From positions 5,363,501-5,427,500 of the forward strand of contig NZ_CP051680.1 in the NCBI RefSeq assembly GCF_012849095.1: a DNA stretch of 64,000 bases, in the 5' to 3' direction. The translations under genes were made by a program, and so were the position numbers. Shown here piece by piece: positions 9,205-18,463 of this stretch (position 1 is its first letter; the number at the start of each line of letters is the position of its first letter). Source of the stretch: Cohnella herbarum (GTDB lineage: Bacteria; Bacillota; Bacilli; Paenibacillales; Paenibacillaceae). The notes below the pieces were generated by a model. That model saw nothing but the letters and a program-made list of their open reading frames with translations, searched no databases and was not told where the DNA came from.

Positions 9205-10239
9205 TTATGCGGCTTGATTGTTGGATGTCTTCTTGTCCGTAGATTCATCCGGGTCTCCCGGAACCGTTAATTGATCCTCGGGCGTTTCCGGATTCAACCA
9301 AGCCGCGACCGTTGTGCGAACCTGATTCAGATCGTCCTCATCCGTAACGAAGTACCAAAGATTTTGTCTCCCCATCCGTTTTCCGTCGCCTTTTAACGTA
9401 TAGCTTTGGATGTTTTGGCCGGTTTGCAGGAACTGCTTGGCCAGATCGCTCATCGACGCGGGCGGCAGATCCGTGATGAAATTATCGCCGACGATATCCA
9501 ATACTTCCGGGATGTTGTTCCATTGCTTCAGGGAAGCCGCCTTATGAACCAATTCCTCCAGGAATACGCGGTTACGTTCGGTTCTGGACATATCTCCGCC
9601 GGCATCTTCGCGATAACGCACATAGTTCAACGCCTCTACGCCGCTATAACTATCCTTATTCGCTTTGACGGTAAACTTCTCATGATCCGCGCCTTTGTTG
9701 ACGATGTCTTTGCCGATCGGCAGATGGATGCCTCCCAGCTTATCTACGACTTTAATGAAGCCTTGAAAATTGATGGACGCATAGTGGTCGATCTTCGCTT
9801 CAAGCAGCTTCTCCACGCTGTCTACCGCCATTTCGGGTCCGCCGAAAGCGTACGCGTGCGTGATTTTATCCATTTTATCCTTCCCGACGATGTCCGCATA
9901 CGTATCCCTCGGAATCGAAATCATCAGAACGTTGCCGTCTTTGGGACGAACGACCGTATAGATAAGCGTGTCCGAACGACCCCGTTCGCGCGCACGCGCG
10001 TCAACTCCCATAAGCAGCATGCTGAACGGATCCTCGACCTGAGGAGGCTCGCTGGCGGTCGGCCGGTTCGTAAGCGGTTTGTAAGAACCCGCGAAGCTTT
10101 TCTCGACTTTATCGGACAGAAACCAATCATATCCTAGCGCCGACAGCGCTCCCCTATTCGCATAACCGACCCCGACCAATACGATTAGAGCCATGACCGT
10201 AGATACGACGGCAATTTTAAGACGACGATGTTTTTTCAT
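9205..10239 (-). CDS. LytR-CpsA-Psr (LCP) family cell-wall glycopolymer ligase
   Basis: LCP enzymes move anionic or capsular glycopolymers from undecaprenyl phosphate onto peptidoglycan at the outer face of the membrane. The 344 residues show an N-terminal basic stretch and membrane helix (about 7-28), then the LCP domain (about 75-240) with the family blocks MLLMGVDARARERGRSDTLI, SIPRDTYADI, KITHAYAFGGPEMAVDSVE, and LNYVRYREDAGGDMSRTERN, the Arg/Asp residues of which bind the pyrophosphate head group. The C-terminal tail is hydrophilic. The ATG at 10239 has a GGAGAGGGAGAG site. No neighbouring wall-polymer genes are seen. Confidence 0.92.
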   Translation of the reverse strand: MKKHRRLKIAVVSTVMALIVLVGVGYANRGALSALGYDWFLSDKVEKSFAGSYKPLTNRPTASEPPQVEDPFSMLLMGVDARARERGRSDTLIYTVVRPKDGNVLMISIPRDTYADIVGKDKMDKITHAYAFGGPEMAVDSVEKLLEAKIDHYASINFQGFIKVVDKLGGIHLPIGKDIVNKGADHEKFTVKANKDSYSGVEALNYVRYREDAGGDMSRTERNRVFLEELVHKAASLKQWNNIPEVLDIVGDNFITDLPPASMSDLAKQFLQTGQNIQSYTLKGDGKRMGRQNLWYFVTDEDDLNQVRTTVAAWLNPETPEDQLTVPGDPDESTDKKTSNNQAA

Positions 10240-10712
10240 GTTTCTTCTCTCCCTCTCCTAATTCCGCTATCTATTATCTCTCTATTTATCTCAATTTCTC
10301 TGAACGTCAAATAGAGGTTGTTCAAAAATTCCGATTTTGATCACGAAGCCGACCTAGAAGCGTACTCGACATCGAATCTTGAATTCAGCCGGCCCTTCCG
10401 GTACTCACGTAGGTTCTTCCTACGCTCCGTTCCTCAGTCCCTAAGCTTCATCCAACCTTCTCGGTGCTGAAAACCGAACTTTTTGAACTCGCACATATAG
10501 ACGATTTACAAGATATCATTGTTACATATTCACCTTAATCTTTCATTAACCGGTAAAAATAAAATTGAAAAGCTTCCTCCCGATCCAAGTTCAACCATGC
10601 GATACTCGACTAAAGTATAGGTTGCAAACTCTCCTCAAGACCATGATGGAACGGACCTTTTATTCGTTATACTCAGTCTTGCAAGCGAAACAAATTGGGA
10701 GGTTAGTCGAAC
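10240..10712. other. Intergenic region with a mobile repeat and promoter sequence
   Basis: This 473-bp gap separates the divergent LCP gene and ABC exporter. It holds one 175-bp repeat (10320-10494, see separate entry). The remainder is AT-rich; a TATACT hexamer at about 10667-10672 may be the -10 of the exporter promoter, but no good -35 is seen. No coding region is supported. Confidence 0.6.
10320..10494. repeat. MITE-like dispersed repeat, long copy
   Basis: Bounded by the inverted repeat GTTCAAAAA (10320-10328) and TTTTTGAAC (10480-10488), then CTCGCAC-type end. The right half (from about 10437) is nearly identical to the short copy at 24310-24382, which lacks about 100 bp of the interior. 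The flanks AAATAGAGGTT and ATATAGACGAT agree at 8 of 11 positions, which may be a worn 11-bp target duplication. No open frame of interest lies inside. Confidence 0.65.
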
Positions 10713-11639
10713 ATGCAAGAAGCCGTGTTACAGCTTCGTAACGTATCCAAAACGATCGGCAAACGCACTATCGTCGACGGTTTGTCCTTTGATGTACCCG
10801 CGGGAGAAGTATTCGGATTTCTAGGCCCGAACGGTGCCGGTAAAACGACAACGATTCGGATGATCGTCGGATTGATCTCGATGACGAAGGGCGAGGTTTT
10901 CGTAAAAGGAGTCTCCGTCCGCAAGCAGTTCGAGCAAGCCATGACTCATATCGGAGCTATAGTAGAAAATCCCGAGATGTATAAGTTTCTCAGCGGATAT
11001 CAGAATTTGATCCATTTCGCGCGTCGCCATTCCGGCGTGACGAAGGAACGCATAGATGAGGTCATCAAGCTCGTCGGCTTGCAGAACCGTATTCATGAGA
11101 AGGTCAAGCGTTATTCGCTTGGGATGAGACAGAGGCTCGGCGTCGCTCAAGCCCTTCTGCATCGTCCTTCCGTCTTGATCCTCGACGAACCGACGAACGG
11201 TCTAGATCCTGCCGGGATTCGCGAATTGCGCGATTACTTGCGCAAGCTCACGCAGGAGGAGGGAATCTCCGTTATCGTGTCGTCCCACTTGCTGTCGGAG
11301 ATGGAATTGATGTGCGACCGCGTGGCGATTATCCAGGGGGGCAAATTAATCGACGTTCGCTCCTTGCAGGAAGAGGGAACGGGGGAATCGGCGCAGTTGA
11401 AGGTTACGATCGACGTGAATAATCCTCAACTGGCCTTACGGGTTCTATCCGAGTCCTTCCAGGATTTGAAAATCTCGATTTCGGGAGCTCAGCTTGAGCT
11501 CATGACCGATAAATCGCGTATCCCTGACATCGCGAGGCGCCTGGTTCTGGCGGATCTTGACGTCTACGGCATCTCCGCATCCCAAAAATCTCTGGAGGAC
11601 AGATTCTTGGAAATGACCGGAGGTGAGATGGTTGTCTAA
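10713..11639 (+). CDS. ABC transporter ATP-binding protein (ABC-2/bacitracin-exporter type)
   Basis: 308 residues with the full set of nucleotide-binding motifs: Walker A GPNGAGKTTT (about 43-52), Q-loop region, signature YSLGMRQRLG (about 135-144), Walker B VLILDEPTNGLD (about 155-166), and switch His in SSHLLSEMELM. The C-terminal 80 residues form the extension common in exporters of the BcrA/EcsA type. A GGGAGG site precedes the ATG. The permease gene overlaps its 3' end by eight bases. Such pairs export antimicrobial peptides or act in membrane homeostasis; the cargo cannot be told from the sequence, and no sensor kinase lies nearby. Confidence 0.9.
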   Translation: MQEAVLQLRNVSKTIGKRTIVDGLSFDVPAGEVFGFLGPNGAGKTTTIRMIVGLISMTKGEVFVKGVSVRKQFEQAMTHIGAIVENPEMYKFLSGYQNLIHFARRHSGVTKERIDEVIKLVGLQNRIHEKVKRYSLGMRQRLGVAQALLHRPSVLILDEPTNGLDPAGIRELRDYLRKLTQEEGISVIVSSHLLSEMELMCDRVAIIQGGKLIDVRSLQEEGTGESAQLKVTIDVNNPQLALRVLSESFQDLKISISGAQLELMTDKSRIPDIARRLVLADLDVYGISASQKSLEDRFLEMTGGEMVV

Positions 11640-12588
11640 ACTAGGAAATCTAATACGTAACGAGAACATGAAGATTTACCGTCGTCCCCGTACATGGATG
11701 ATGATCGGATTCCTCTTGCTCGCCGTAGGACTGATGAGCGGCTTGATGAAATGGGACGAAAGCCGGAGCGACCATTCGAACTGGCAGCAAAGCTTAACCT
11801 CGCAAAATCAACAAATGCAGAAGCAATTGCAAGATGACAAAGAGATCGACACCGATTATCGGGAATATATGACCGACTCGATCAAGATCAACGAGTACTA
11901 TTTAGCCAATAACATCAACCCTAACGAACAATCGTTATGGGATTACGTGAATAGCTCGGCCTCGATGGTCATGCTGGTCACGATCCTGACCGTCATCGTC
12001 GCCGCCGACATGATCGCGGCGGAATTCACCTGGGGTACGATCAAGTTATTGCTCGTCGGACCTGCTTCGCGGATGAAAATCATGATGAGTAAATATATCT
12101 CGACGATGATCTTCGCCCTATTGCTGCTCGTTATCATGTTCGCGGCCGCCTTCGGAGCAGGCGCCGTTCTTCAAGGCTTCGACGGATTGACGCTGCCTCA
12201 TCTTACGATAGGCGCGGATGGACTCGTTCAGGAAACGTCCATGATCGCGGATTCGCTTCAGAAATACGGCTATGCCGTCGTCTCGCTGTTCATGTACGTC
12301 ACGCTCGCCTTCATGATCTCGGCTGCGTTCCGCAGCTCTTCGATGGCGATCGCCTTCTCGCTCTTGTTCATGCTCGTCGGCAACACGCTCACGATGATCC
12401 TCAGCAGCTACAGTTGGTCGAAATATTTGCTCTTCGCGAACATTGACCTGACGCGGTATTTACCGGGCTCCGAGCCGATCCGGCCCGAGATGACGCTCGG
12501 ATTCTCGATCTCGATGCTCGTCGCTTATTACGTCGTATTCCAGTTCGTCTCTTGGCTGTTGTTCACGAAACGCGACGTCGCGGCTTAA
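11632..12588 (+). CDS. ABC-2 type transporter permease
   Basis: About 318 residues with six membrane helices: one near residue 20-40, then a 100-residue extracytoplasmic loop rich in Gln and Asp, then five helices between about 110 and 315. This matches ABC-2 permeases that pair with BcrA-like ATPases. I place the start at the TTG at 11632 because GGAGG lies eight bases upstream; the in-frame GTG at 11623 overlaps that ribosome site. The gene overlaps the ATPase gene by eight bases, so the two are translationally coupled and form one exporter. A terminator follows directly. Confidence 0.85.
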   Translation: MSKLGNLIRNENMKIYRRPRTWMMIGFLLLAVGLMSGLMKWDESRSDHSNWQQSLTSQNQQMQKQLQDDKEIDTDYREYMTDSIKINEYYLANNINPNEQSLWDYVNSSASMVMLVTILTVIVAADMIAAEFTWGTIKLLLVGPASRMKIMMSKYISTMIFALLLLVIMFAAAFGAGAVLQGFDGLTLPHLTIGADGLVQETSMIADSLQKYGYAVVSLFMYVTLAFMISAAFRSSSMAIAFSLLFMLVGNTLTMILSSYSWSKYLLFANIDLTRYLPGSEPIRPEMTLGFSISMLVAYYVVFQFVSWLLFTKRDVAA

Positions 12589-12596
12589 ATTTTAGG

Positions 12597-12644
12597 AAAA
12601 CCCCTTGCGGGCCTACATTTCTAGTAGGTACGCAAGGGGTTTTT
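12597..12644 (+). terminator. Terminator after the ABC exporter
   Basis: ACCCCTTGCG near 12600-12609 pairs with CGCAAGGGGT at 12631-12640, extended by an inner CCTAC/GTAGG, and is followed by TTTTT on the plus strand. Confidence 0.85.
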
Positions 12645-12722
12645 GATTTCTTCTATGTTTTCCAGCGCAATAAATGCCGCTTTCTAATGGGGAAAGTTGC
12701 TTTCCGGGAAGAGACGCCGGTG

Positions 12723-15464
12723 CTATCGCCCCAGACGTTCCAGCAATCGCAGCATGGTGACCGCGCTTTCCGCGCGGGTAGCGGGCGCTCCCGGGACGAA
12801 TCGGTTGTTTCCCGTGCCGAGCAGGATCCCCTTCTCATAGGCGGCTTGAATATAAGGCTTTGCCCAAGAAGGGATATCCCGGTCGTCCGAGAAAACCGTC
12901 GAGACGGCAGTCGTCGTCCACTTCATCGCCCTAGCGATCATGGCGGCCATCTCGGCTCTGGAGACCGGCTCGCCCGATCGGACAGAGCCGTCGGGATATC
13001 CCGTCAGGATTCCGTTCGCTGCGGCATAACGGATAGCGGAAGTTGCCCAAGCCGGAATGTCTTCGGCGTCGACGAACGGGATACCGGGGGGCCGCCCGTT
13101 GTCGGAGGAATTTCCTAGCGTCCGCGCGAGCATGGCCGCGAATTCCGCCCGCGTGACGGGGCGATCAGGCTCGAAAGCCTCGGCGGAGACGCCCTGAACG
13201 ATGCCGCTCTTCGTGGCATCGCAGAGCCGGGCCTTGGCCCAATGGCCGTCAAGGTCGGCGAAGGAGCAAGCCTTCTCCGCGGGGGCCGGAGGAATTCGCT
13301 CGATTCGGATCGCGATCTTCTTCAACGTTCCGTCTTGCGCCTTCAAGGAAAATTCGATCGGATTGATTCCCATCCGCAGAGAGAGCCTTTTCGTGCCGAG
13401 GATGATCGCGTTATCTAACTTGACGACGGTAGATTCCTCTTCCGGCGTTAGTCGGATTTCGATCTCTTCCGCATCCGTGGTCGCCGTATACTCCGCGATG
13501 CGGCTTGCGAACTCGGGGGTCAGCGGCAGCGGTTTGCCGTTCGCGAACAGAACAAGCTCTCTTGCGTTCGCGTTGCCGGACAACGGAGCGGCAGTGCCGT
13601 TAGTCCCGCCCGGAGCGGAAGGAGGGATCGCGGCCGTTGAGACCGTGCGGCTTAGCCCGGAGCTCTCGTTGTTCGCCGCATCCTTGGCCACGACGGTAAA
13701 GGCATATTCCGTTCCCGACGTTAACCCGGAGACGGGGTAGGCATAAACGCTCCCCGTCACGGTAGCGATCGGAGCGGGATTGCCTCCGACATAAATCTCG
13801 TAAGCTTCGACGCTTACGTTATCCGACGCGGCCGGCCAGCCGAGAGAGAGGCTCGTTGACGCGATGCCGGTCGCGTCGAGCGAAGCGCCGGCGGGCCATG
13901 TCGGCGCTTCCGTATCCGGGAGCGGAGCGGACGGGTCGTCGTCCACGATCGTCGCCGCGGCGGATGCCGGGGTGCCGATCGCGGCTCCTTCCGACGGATT
14001 GGACAGCGACAGCGTAAACGTTTCGTCCGTTTCATGAACGGAGTCGTCCAGGATCGGAACGGAAATCGTCCGTAAAGTTTCCCCTGGGCCGAAGGCGAGC
14101 GTGCCGTTAGAAGCCTCGTAGTCGCTTCCCGCCGTCGCCGTTCCGTCCGCCGTCGCGTAATCTACAGTGGCCGTGCCGTAACTGCCTCCGTCGCGATAAA
14201 CCGCGAAGGTAACGGAGCCGTCTCCCTCCGCCGCCGAATAAGCGGAAGACGAGAGCCGGAACGTCCCCGGGACGACCGAGTTAAAAACGAGAAGATGCGA
14301 GGATGAATTGTTCAAGGACGTCAGGACGGCGATATCGCTTCGGTTGTCGCCGTTAAACATCTCGCTGACCGAAGAACCGGGCTGGATAGAGTGGCCCGCT
14401 CCCGGCGCGTATACGTCTGCCGTCGAATACGCGCCGTCTTCCCTTCCGAGCAAGAGGGAAATCCGGTCTTCGCGGACGAGGGCGATATCGGTTCTGCCGT
14501 CCTCGTCGTAGTCGCCATGGCTGAGACCTTGGGCGTCGATGTCGGTCAGAAAAGAGGAGGACTGATTCAATATCCTGTCTCGGCTGCCGAAAACGATGTA
14601 AATTCCCGGCGCCGAGGAGTCGGAGACAACGACGTCGCCTAGGCCGTCTCCGTTAACGTCGTAGCTGTCCAGGGCGACGGGAGATGCTCCGGCCCAGATG
14701 TCCGGAGCGACGGCGAAGGTGCCTTCGCCGTTGCTGTACAGGGCCGTAAGCGTTCGCGGGGCGGTGTCGCTTATGCAGACCAGATCCGTTTTCCCGTCTC
14801 CGTCCAAGTCGGACGCTTGGCAATCTTTGATCGCCGAAGTGATCTGCGGAGTAAGGTGGGAGAGCTTGAGCGAGCCGGTTTCGTCCCCGAGGGCAACCGC
14901 CACCCACCCGTTCAGCGTAACCGCCACGTCGGATTTCCCGTCGCCGTTGAAGTCTCCGACGATCGGAATGGAGTCGGTTGGCGGAAAGATTCCCGTTTGC
15001 GGAAAGAAGGGAACCGGGTTTGCGAAAGTTCCGTCGCCGTTTCCAAACAGAGTCGTCCCGTATGGAGTCGTCACATAAATCCCGCCACCGGACTCGCCGT
15101 TGTTGGTCGTATGTATGTGGTAGGTGAAGAGATCGAGCTTCCCGTCCCCGTTGAAATCCCCCGTTGCAAGATTGGCGGGAAATTCCACCGCGTAAGATTC
15201 CCCGGTCCGAAAGGTGCCGTCCCCGTTGCCCAACCGGATTTGTACCGTATTCGTTCCGTAGACGCCGACGGCCAGATCGGCCAAGCCGTCCCGGTTAAAG
15301 TCTCCGACGGTCATTTCGTAGGACACGGAAGCCAAGCGATAATCCTCCGCCTCCTGCAACAATCCCGCCGCGAAAGCGCCCGCCGGAAGCGCCAACATCC
15401 CCGACAACAGGCCGGCGATTAGCGCAAGCGGCCTCCGTGCGCGCTGATGAATCCCTTTCGACAT
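12723..15464 (-). CDS. Large secreted surface protein: VCBS/FG-GAP repeats, Calx-beta, FN3 and SLH domains
   Basis: 913 residues. A signal peptide (basic start, hydrophobic core 12-30, AFA-A cleavage site near 32) is followed by about seven FG-GAP/VCBS repeats (about 45-385) with calcium-type DxNxDG loops such as DFNRDGLADLAVG and DFNGDGKSDVAV. Next come a Calx-beta domain (about 400-510, ending TIVDDD), a fibronectin type III domain (about 520-610), a cadherin-like beta sandwich (about 630-725) and three SLH domains (about 735-913) with ITGYPDGS-type motifs that bind pyruvylated wall polymer. It is probably a wall-anchored, calcium-stabilised adhesin or propeller-like scaffold. No catalytic domain is evident. 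It lies 72 bp downstream of the MalT-like regulator on the same strand. Confidence 0.9.
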   Translation of the reverse strand: MSKGIHQRARRPLALIAGLLSGMLALPAGAFAAGLLQEAEDYRLASVSYEMTVGDFNRDGLADLAVGVYGTNTVQIRLGNGDGTFRTGESYAVEFPANLATGDFNGDGKLDLFTYHIHTTNNGESGGGIYVTTPYGTTLFGNGDGTFANPVPFFPQTGIFPPTDSIPIVGDFNGDGKSDVAVTLNGWVAVALGDETGSLKLSHLTPQITSAIKDCQASDLDGDGKTDLVCISDTAPRTLTALYSNGEGTFAVAPDIWAGASPVALDSYDVNGDGLGDVVVSDSSAPGIYIVFGSRDRILNQSSSFLTDIDAQGLSHGDYDEDGRTDIALVREDRISLLLGREDGAYSTADVYAPGAGHSIQPGSSVSEMFNGDNRSDIAVLTSLNNSSSHLLVFNSVVPGTFRLSSSAYSAAEGDGSVTFAVYRDGGSYGTATVDYATADGTATAGSDYEASNGTLAFGPGETLRTISVPILDDSVHETDETFTLSLSNPSEGAAIGTPASAAATIVDDDPSAPLPDTEAPTWPAGASLDATGIASTSLSLGWPAASDNVSVEAYEIYVGGNPAPIATVTGSVYAYPVSGLTSGTEYAFTVVAKDAANNESSGLSRTVSTAAIPPSAPGGTNGTAAPLSGNANARELVLFANGKPLPLTPEFASRIAEYTATTDAEEIEIRLTPEEESTVVKLDNAIILGTKRLSLRMGINPIEFSLKAQDGTLKKIAIRIERIPPAPAEKACSFADLDGHWAKARLCDATKSGIVQGVSAEAFEPDRPVTRAEFAAMLARTLGNSSDNGRPPGIPFVDAEDIPAWATSAIRYAAANGILTGYPDGSVRSGEPVSRAEMAAMIARAMKWTTTAVSTVFSDDRDIPSWAKPYIQAAYEKGILLGTGNNRFVPGAPATRAESAVTMLRLLERLGR

Positions 15465-15536
15465 GATTCTCGCTCATCTCCTAATCGTTCGATTAGGGAT
15501 AAGTATATCGGACAAGCTAGCGCCGCAAGAGTTATA

Positions 15537-18233
15537 TTAGGGGTTATATTCTTTTGGATAGCCACCCTTGACCGGCGGTTCGCGAAGCCGCTTTTCCCGA
15601 ACGGCCCAACGGATCGCTTGTTCGCGGTTGTCCACGTTCAGTTTCTTGTAAATCCGGTTCAAATGGATTTTGAGAGTCCCCACGCTGATGAACAAGTCGT
15701 CGGCGATTTGCTGGTTCGTAGCCCCGGTCGACACGCGATCGAGAATTTCCCACTGCCTGGCGGACAATTCCTCCGACGCATCGGGGGGGATCGCGGCGGC
15801 ATTGCGGGGGTTTGACACGCGTCCGGATTCTTCCGGGGTCGCTCCGCCGAAGGCGGACAAAAGCATTCGGATATACCTCGCTGACACGTGCCGCAGCTCG
15901 CCGGAGACGACCCGGTCCAGCGTATGCCGCAGCAGGTTCGCCATCGGTACGCCTTCGTCGGTGTACAGGTGGACGTAGCCTTCCCTCTCGGCGAGACGAA
16001 GCCCGTCGCTCAACAGTTCCGTTGCTCGTTCGACTCTCCCTTCCGCGCCGTGGATCATCGCTTGCAAATTGACGAACTCGACATGGCTGAGCGTACGGCC
16101 CTCTTTTTCCGCGGACAGCGACAGCCTCTCCGCGTTTTCTAGCGCCATCGGCAAATGGCCGAGAGCCCGGAGCGACCGTATCCGCACCGTATGCTCATAT
16201 TCGCGGACAACCTGGGCAGTATCGCTTAAATAAACGGCTGTCCGCTTCAGCCACTCGGCGGCCTCCTCGCGACAGGCTTCCGCTAACCGCCGTTCGACCA
16301 AGAACGCCCCGACGACCCTGGACCATATGGAAGAGCCGGCGGGAATAGGGCTGCGGGAAAGCTCGTGCAGAAGATCGGCGGCTTGCCCGCGATGGCCCAG
16401 CTTTGCCTTGAGCTTAATCAGGCTCATCATGGCGGGAACCCAGAGGCCCGGATTGCGCGACGATTCGCCGATCCGCACGCCCTTAAGCAAGCTTTCTTCG
16501 GCCGCGGGCAGACGATTCCATTCGTACAGAATCTCGCCGAGCACGGCGTAGCTGTAACCGGTAGCCAGCGTATTGGCAGGATCGGCCGCGACGTCCGGCT
16601 CCATTTGCTTCAAGTAGGCGGCGGCTTTGCGCAGATGTCCGTTCATGCCGAGTAAGCCTCTGGACAGCCTGGCCTCGTGCGTATTGAAGTCGATTCCGAT
16701 TCGGATGAAGTCGCTGATCGCCGTTTTCCGTACGACGGATTCTTTGGCGTAGGCCAGGGCGGATCGCAAGTCTCTACGGTAAAAGGCCGACATCATCCGC
16801 ACAAGAGCGGCTTCCCCGAGCCAATCGTTCAGCGATTCGGAGTCATCGGCTCGCGAGGCGGATTTCAACAGGGTCCGGCCCGACTTGCGCAGCCCGCTCT
16901 CTGCTTCGACGCTTAGACCGGACAGCAGGGCGGACCAAGCGTATGCGATGGAGAGGCGCTCCGAGCCGTGCACCATTCGGGAAGGGAGTTGATCCAGCCA
17001 GCTTTTGAGCAAGCTCCAGGAGCCCTCCTTGAGCAGATAGGGCGCAAGTTCGCCGATGCGAGACCCCGCTTGGACATATTCGGCCGCGCGGAGCCAATAA
17101 GGAACCGCTTCGCGTTCATACCCGGTTTCCTGGAGCCATAGCGCTGCTTGGCGCGTCAAGTCCAAGTCGAGCCTTTCGTCCAGCCTACGGAGCTTGTCCC
17201 GCAGAAATTCGGCGAAGAGGGGATGGTATCTATACCATTCTCCTCGGTCGTCCAGCGGAACGATGAACAATCCCGACTTGACCAAACGCTCCAGACTCTC
17301 TCCCCCGTCCGTCCTCCCGGTCAGCCGGTTGCACAGGGGGGCCGACATTCGGTCCAAGACGGACGTGCGAAGCAGAAAATGCCGAAGCTCCTCCGATTGC
17401 CCGGCAAAAACTTCTTCGGCTAGATATTCTTTAATATGGCGCCGTCCGCCGTTCACCGAATCGATGAATTCCGAACGATCGTCCCGAACGTCCAGCGCCA
17501 GGGCGAACAGCTTGATTCCGGTAATCCAGCCTTCCGTCTTCCCGACGAAGCTGGCTACGTCGTCCGGGGAGAGGCCGAGCTTCAGCCCGTCATTCAAATA
17601 AGAGGACGCTTCCTCCGGTCGAAAACGCAAATCGGAAACGCCGAGCTCGAGCAGCCGGCCGTTCGCGCGCAGCCGAGCGACCTGGAATCCGGGGTTGGAG
17701 CGGCTGAGGACGATCAGACGGACGAACGGTGGTAGTCGATCGAGCCATTTTTCTAGCTGTCGATGGATTTCCGGGTTGCCAATATGGTGATAGTCGTCCA
17801 GTACGACGGCCAGATTTTTATTAAGCCGGTACAGACTTTCCGTTAGCCGGTCGATGCGGACTTCTAGCGGCTGGAGGGAGGCGTCCATGTCTAGAATGTA
17901 AGAATCGTCCTTGAACACGGTCGACTCCCGGATGGAAGCGGCGACTCCGTTCCAGAATCGGACGGCGTCGTTATCCTCCGGATCGAGGGACAGCCAGCCG
18001 ACGGGGATAAGCGAACGGCGGGCCCAATCGGAGACGGCGGTCGTTTTACCATAGCCGGATGGCGCCGTTACGAGCGTTAATGATGGCCCCGAATCGGCGC
18101 TCAATATATTGTCCAAGCGCGGTCGGGGCCGATTTCCCTCGTTCAGCGGGGGAATCCTGATCTTGCCGGTCGGAATGAACATGGCGGAATCTGCGCGGCT
18201 CCTTGTTAAGGCGTTCAAGTCTACTGCTTCCAT
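15537..18233 (-). CDS. MalT-like STAND ATPase transcriptional regulator with LuxR-type HTH
   Basis: 898 residues. The NB-ARC/NACHT-like domain starts with Walker A TAPSGYGKTTAVSDW (about 56-70) and has a Walker B-like LAVVLDDYHHIGN (about 140). A long all-helical tetratricopeptide-like sensor (about 350-800) follows, and a LuxR-type helix-turn-helix ends the protein (about 822-885, ELSARQWEILDRVSTGATNQ). MalT-type regulators oligomerise with ATP when an inducer binds the repeat region. The gene sits just upstream of the SLH protein gene on the same strand and may activate it. The start at 18233 has no clear ribosome site; an in-frame ATG at 18179, with AAGGAG 14 bases upstream, is an alternative and fits the family start MFIPTGKIRIPPL. 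Confidence 0.85.
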   Translation of the reverse strand: MEAVDLNALTRSRADSAMFIPTGKIRIPPLNEGNRPRPRLDNILSADSGPSLTLVTAPSGYGKTTAVSDWARRSLIPVGWLSLDPEDNDAVRFWNGVAASIRESTVFKDDSYILDMDASLQPLEVRIDRLTESLYRLNKNLAVVLDDYHHIGNPEIHRQLEKWLDRLPPFVRLIVLSRSNPGFQVARLRANGRLLELGVSDLRFRPEEASSYLNDGLKLGLSPDDVASFVGKTEGWITGIKLFALALDVRDDRSEFIDSVNGGRRHIKEYLAEEVFAGQSEELRHFLLRTSVLDRMSAPLCNRLTGRTDGGESLERLVKSGLFIVPLDDRGEWYRYHPLFAEFLRDKLRRLDERLDLDLTRQAALWLQETGYEREAVPYWLRAAEYVQAGSRIGELAPYLLKEGSWSLLKSWLDQLPSRMVHGSERLSIAYAWSALLSGLSVEAESGLRKSGRTLLKSASRADDSESLNDWLGEAALVRMMSAFYRRDLRSALAYAKESVVRKTAISDFIRIGIDFNTHEARLSRGLLGMNGHLRKAAAYLKQMEPDVAADPANTLATGYSYAVLGEILYEWNRLPAAEESLLKGVRIGESSRNPGLWVPAMMSLIKLKAKLGHRGQAADLLHELSRSPIPAGSSIWSRVVGAFLVERRLAEACREEAAEWLKRTAVYLSDTAQVVREYEHTVRIRSLRALGHLPMALENAERLSLSAEKEGRTLSHVEFVNLQAMIHGAEGRVERATELLSDGLRLAEREGYVHLYTDEGVPMANLLRHTLDRVVSGELRHVSARYIRMLLSAFGGATPEESGRVSNPRNAAAIPPDASEELSARQWEILDRVSTGATNQQIADDLFISVGTLKIHLNRIYKKLNVDNREQAIRWAVREKRLREPPVKGGYPKEYNP

Positions 18234-18463
18234 TATACAATACTATACATTCGCGTATTTCCGGCCTTAACTTATTTAAACCGAAACGCCTGCTTCCCCG
18301 AATGAAGGGAAACGACGTTTCGACTTTGAGACAGGCATGCACTGGATGTCCGATCAAGCGAAGTCGAGGTTTGGAATCTAGCACCCGTCGATGGTATGCT
18401 ATCCAAAAGGTTCGTTAGCGCTCGTCATCCAGAACCCTACTATTATACGAGAAGAGGTCGAGC

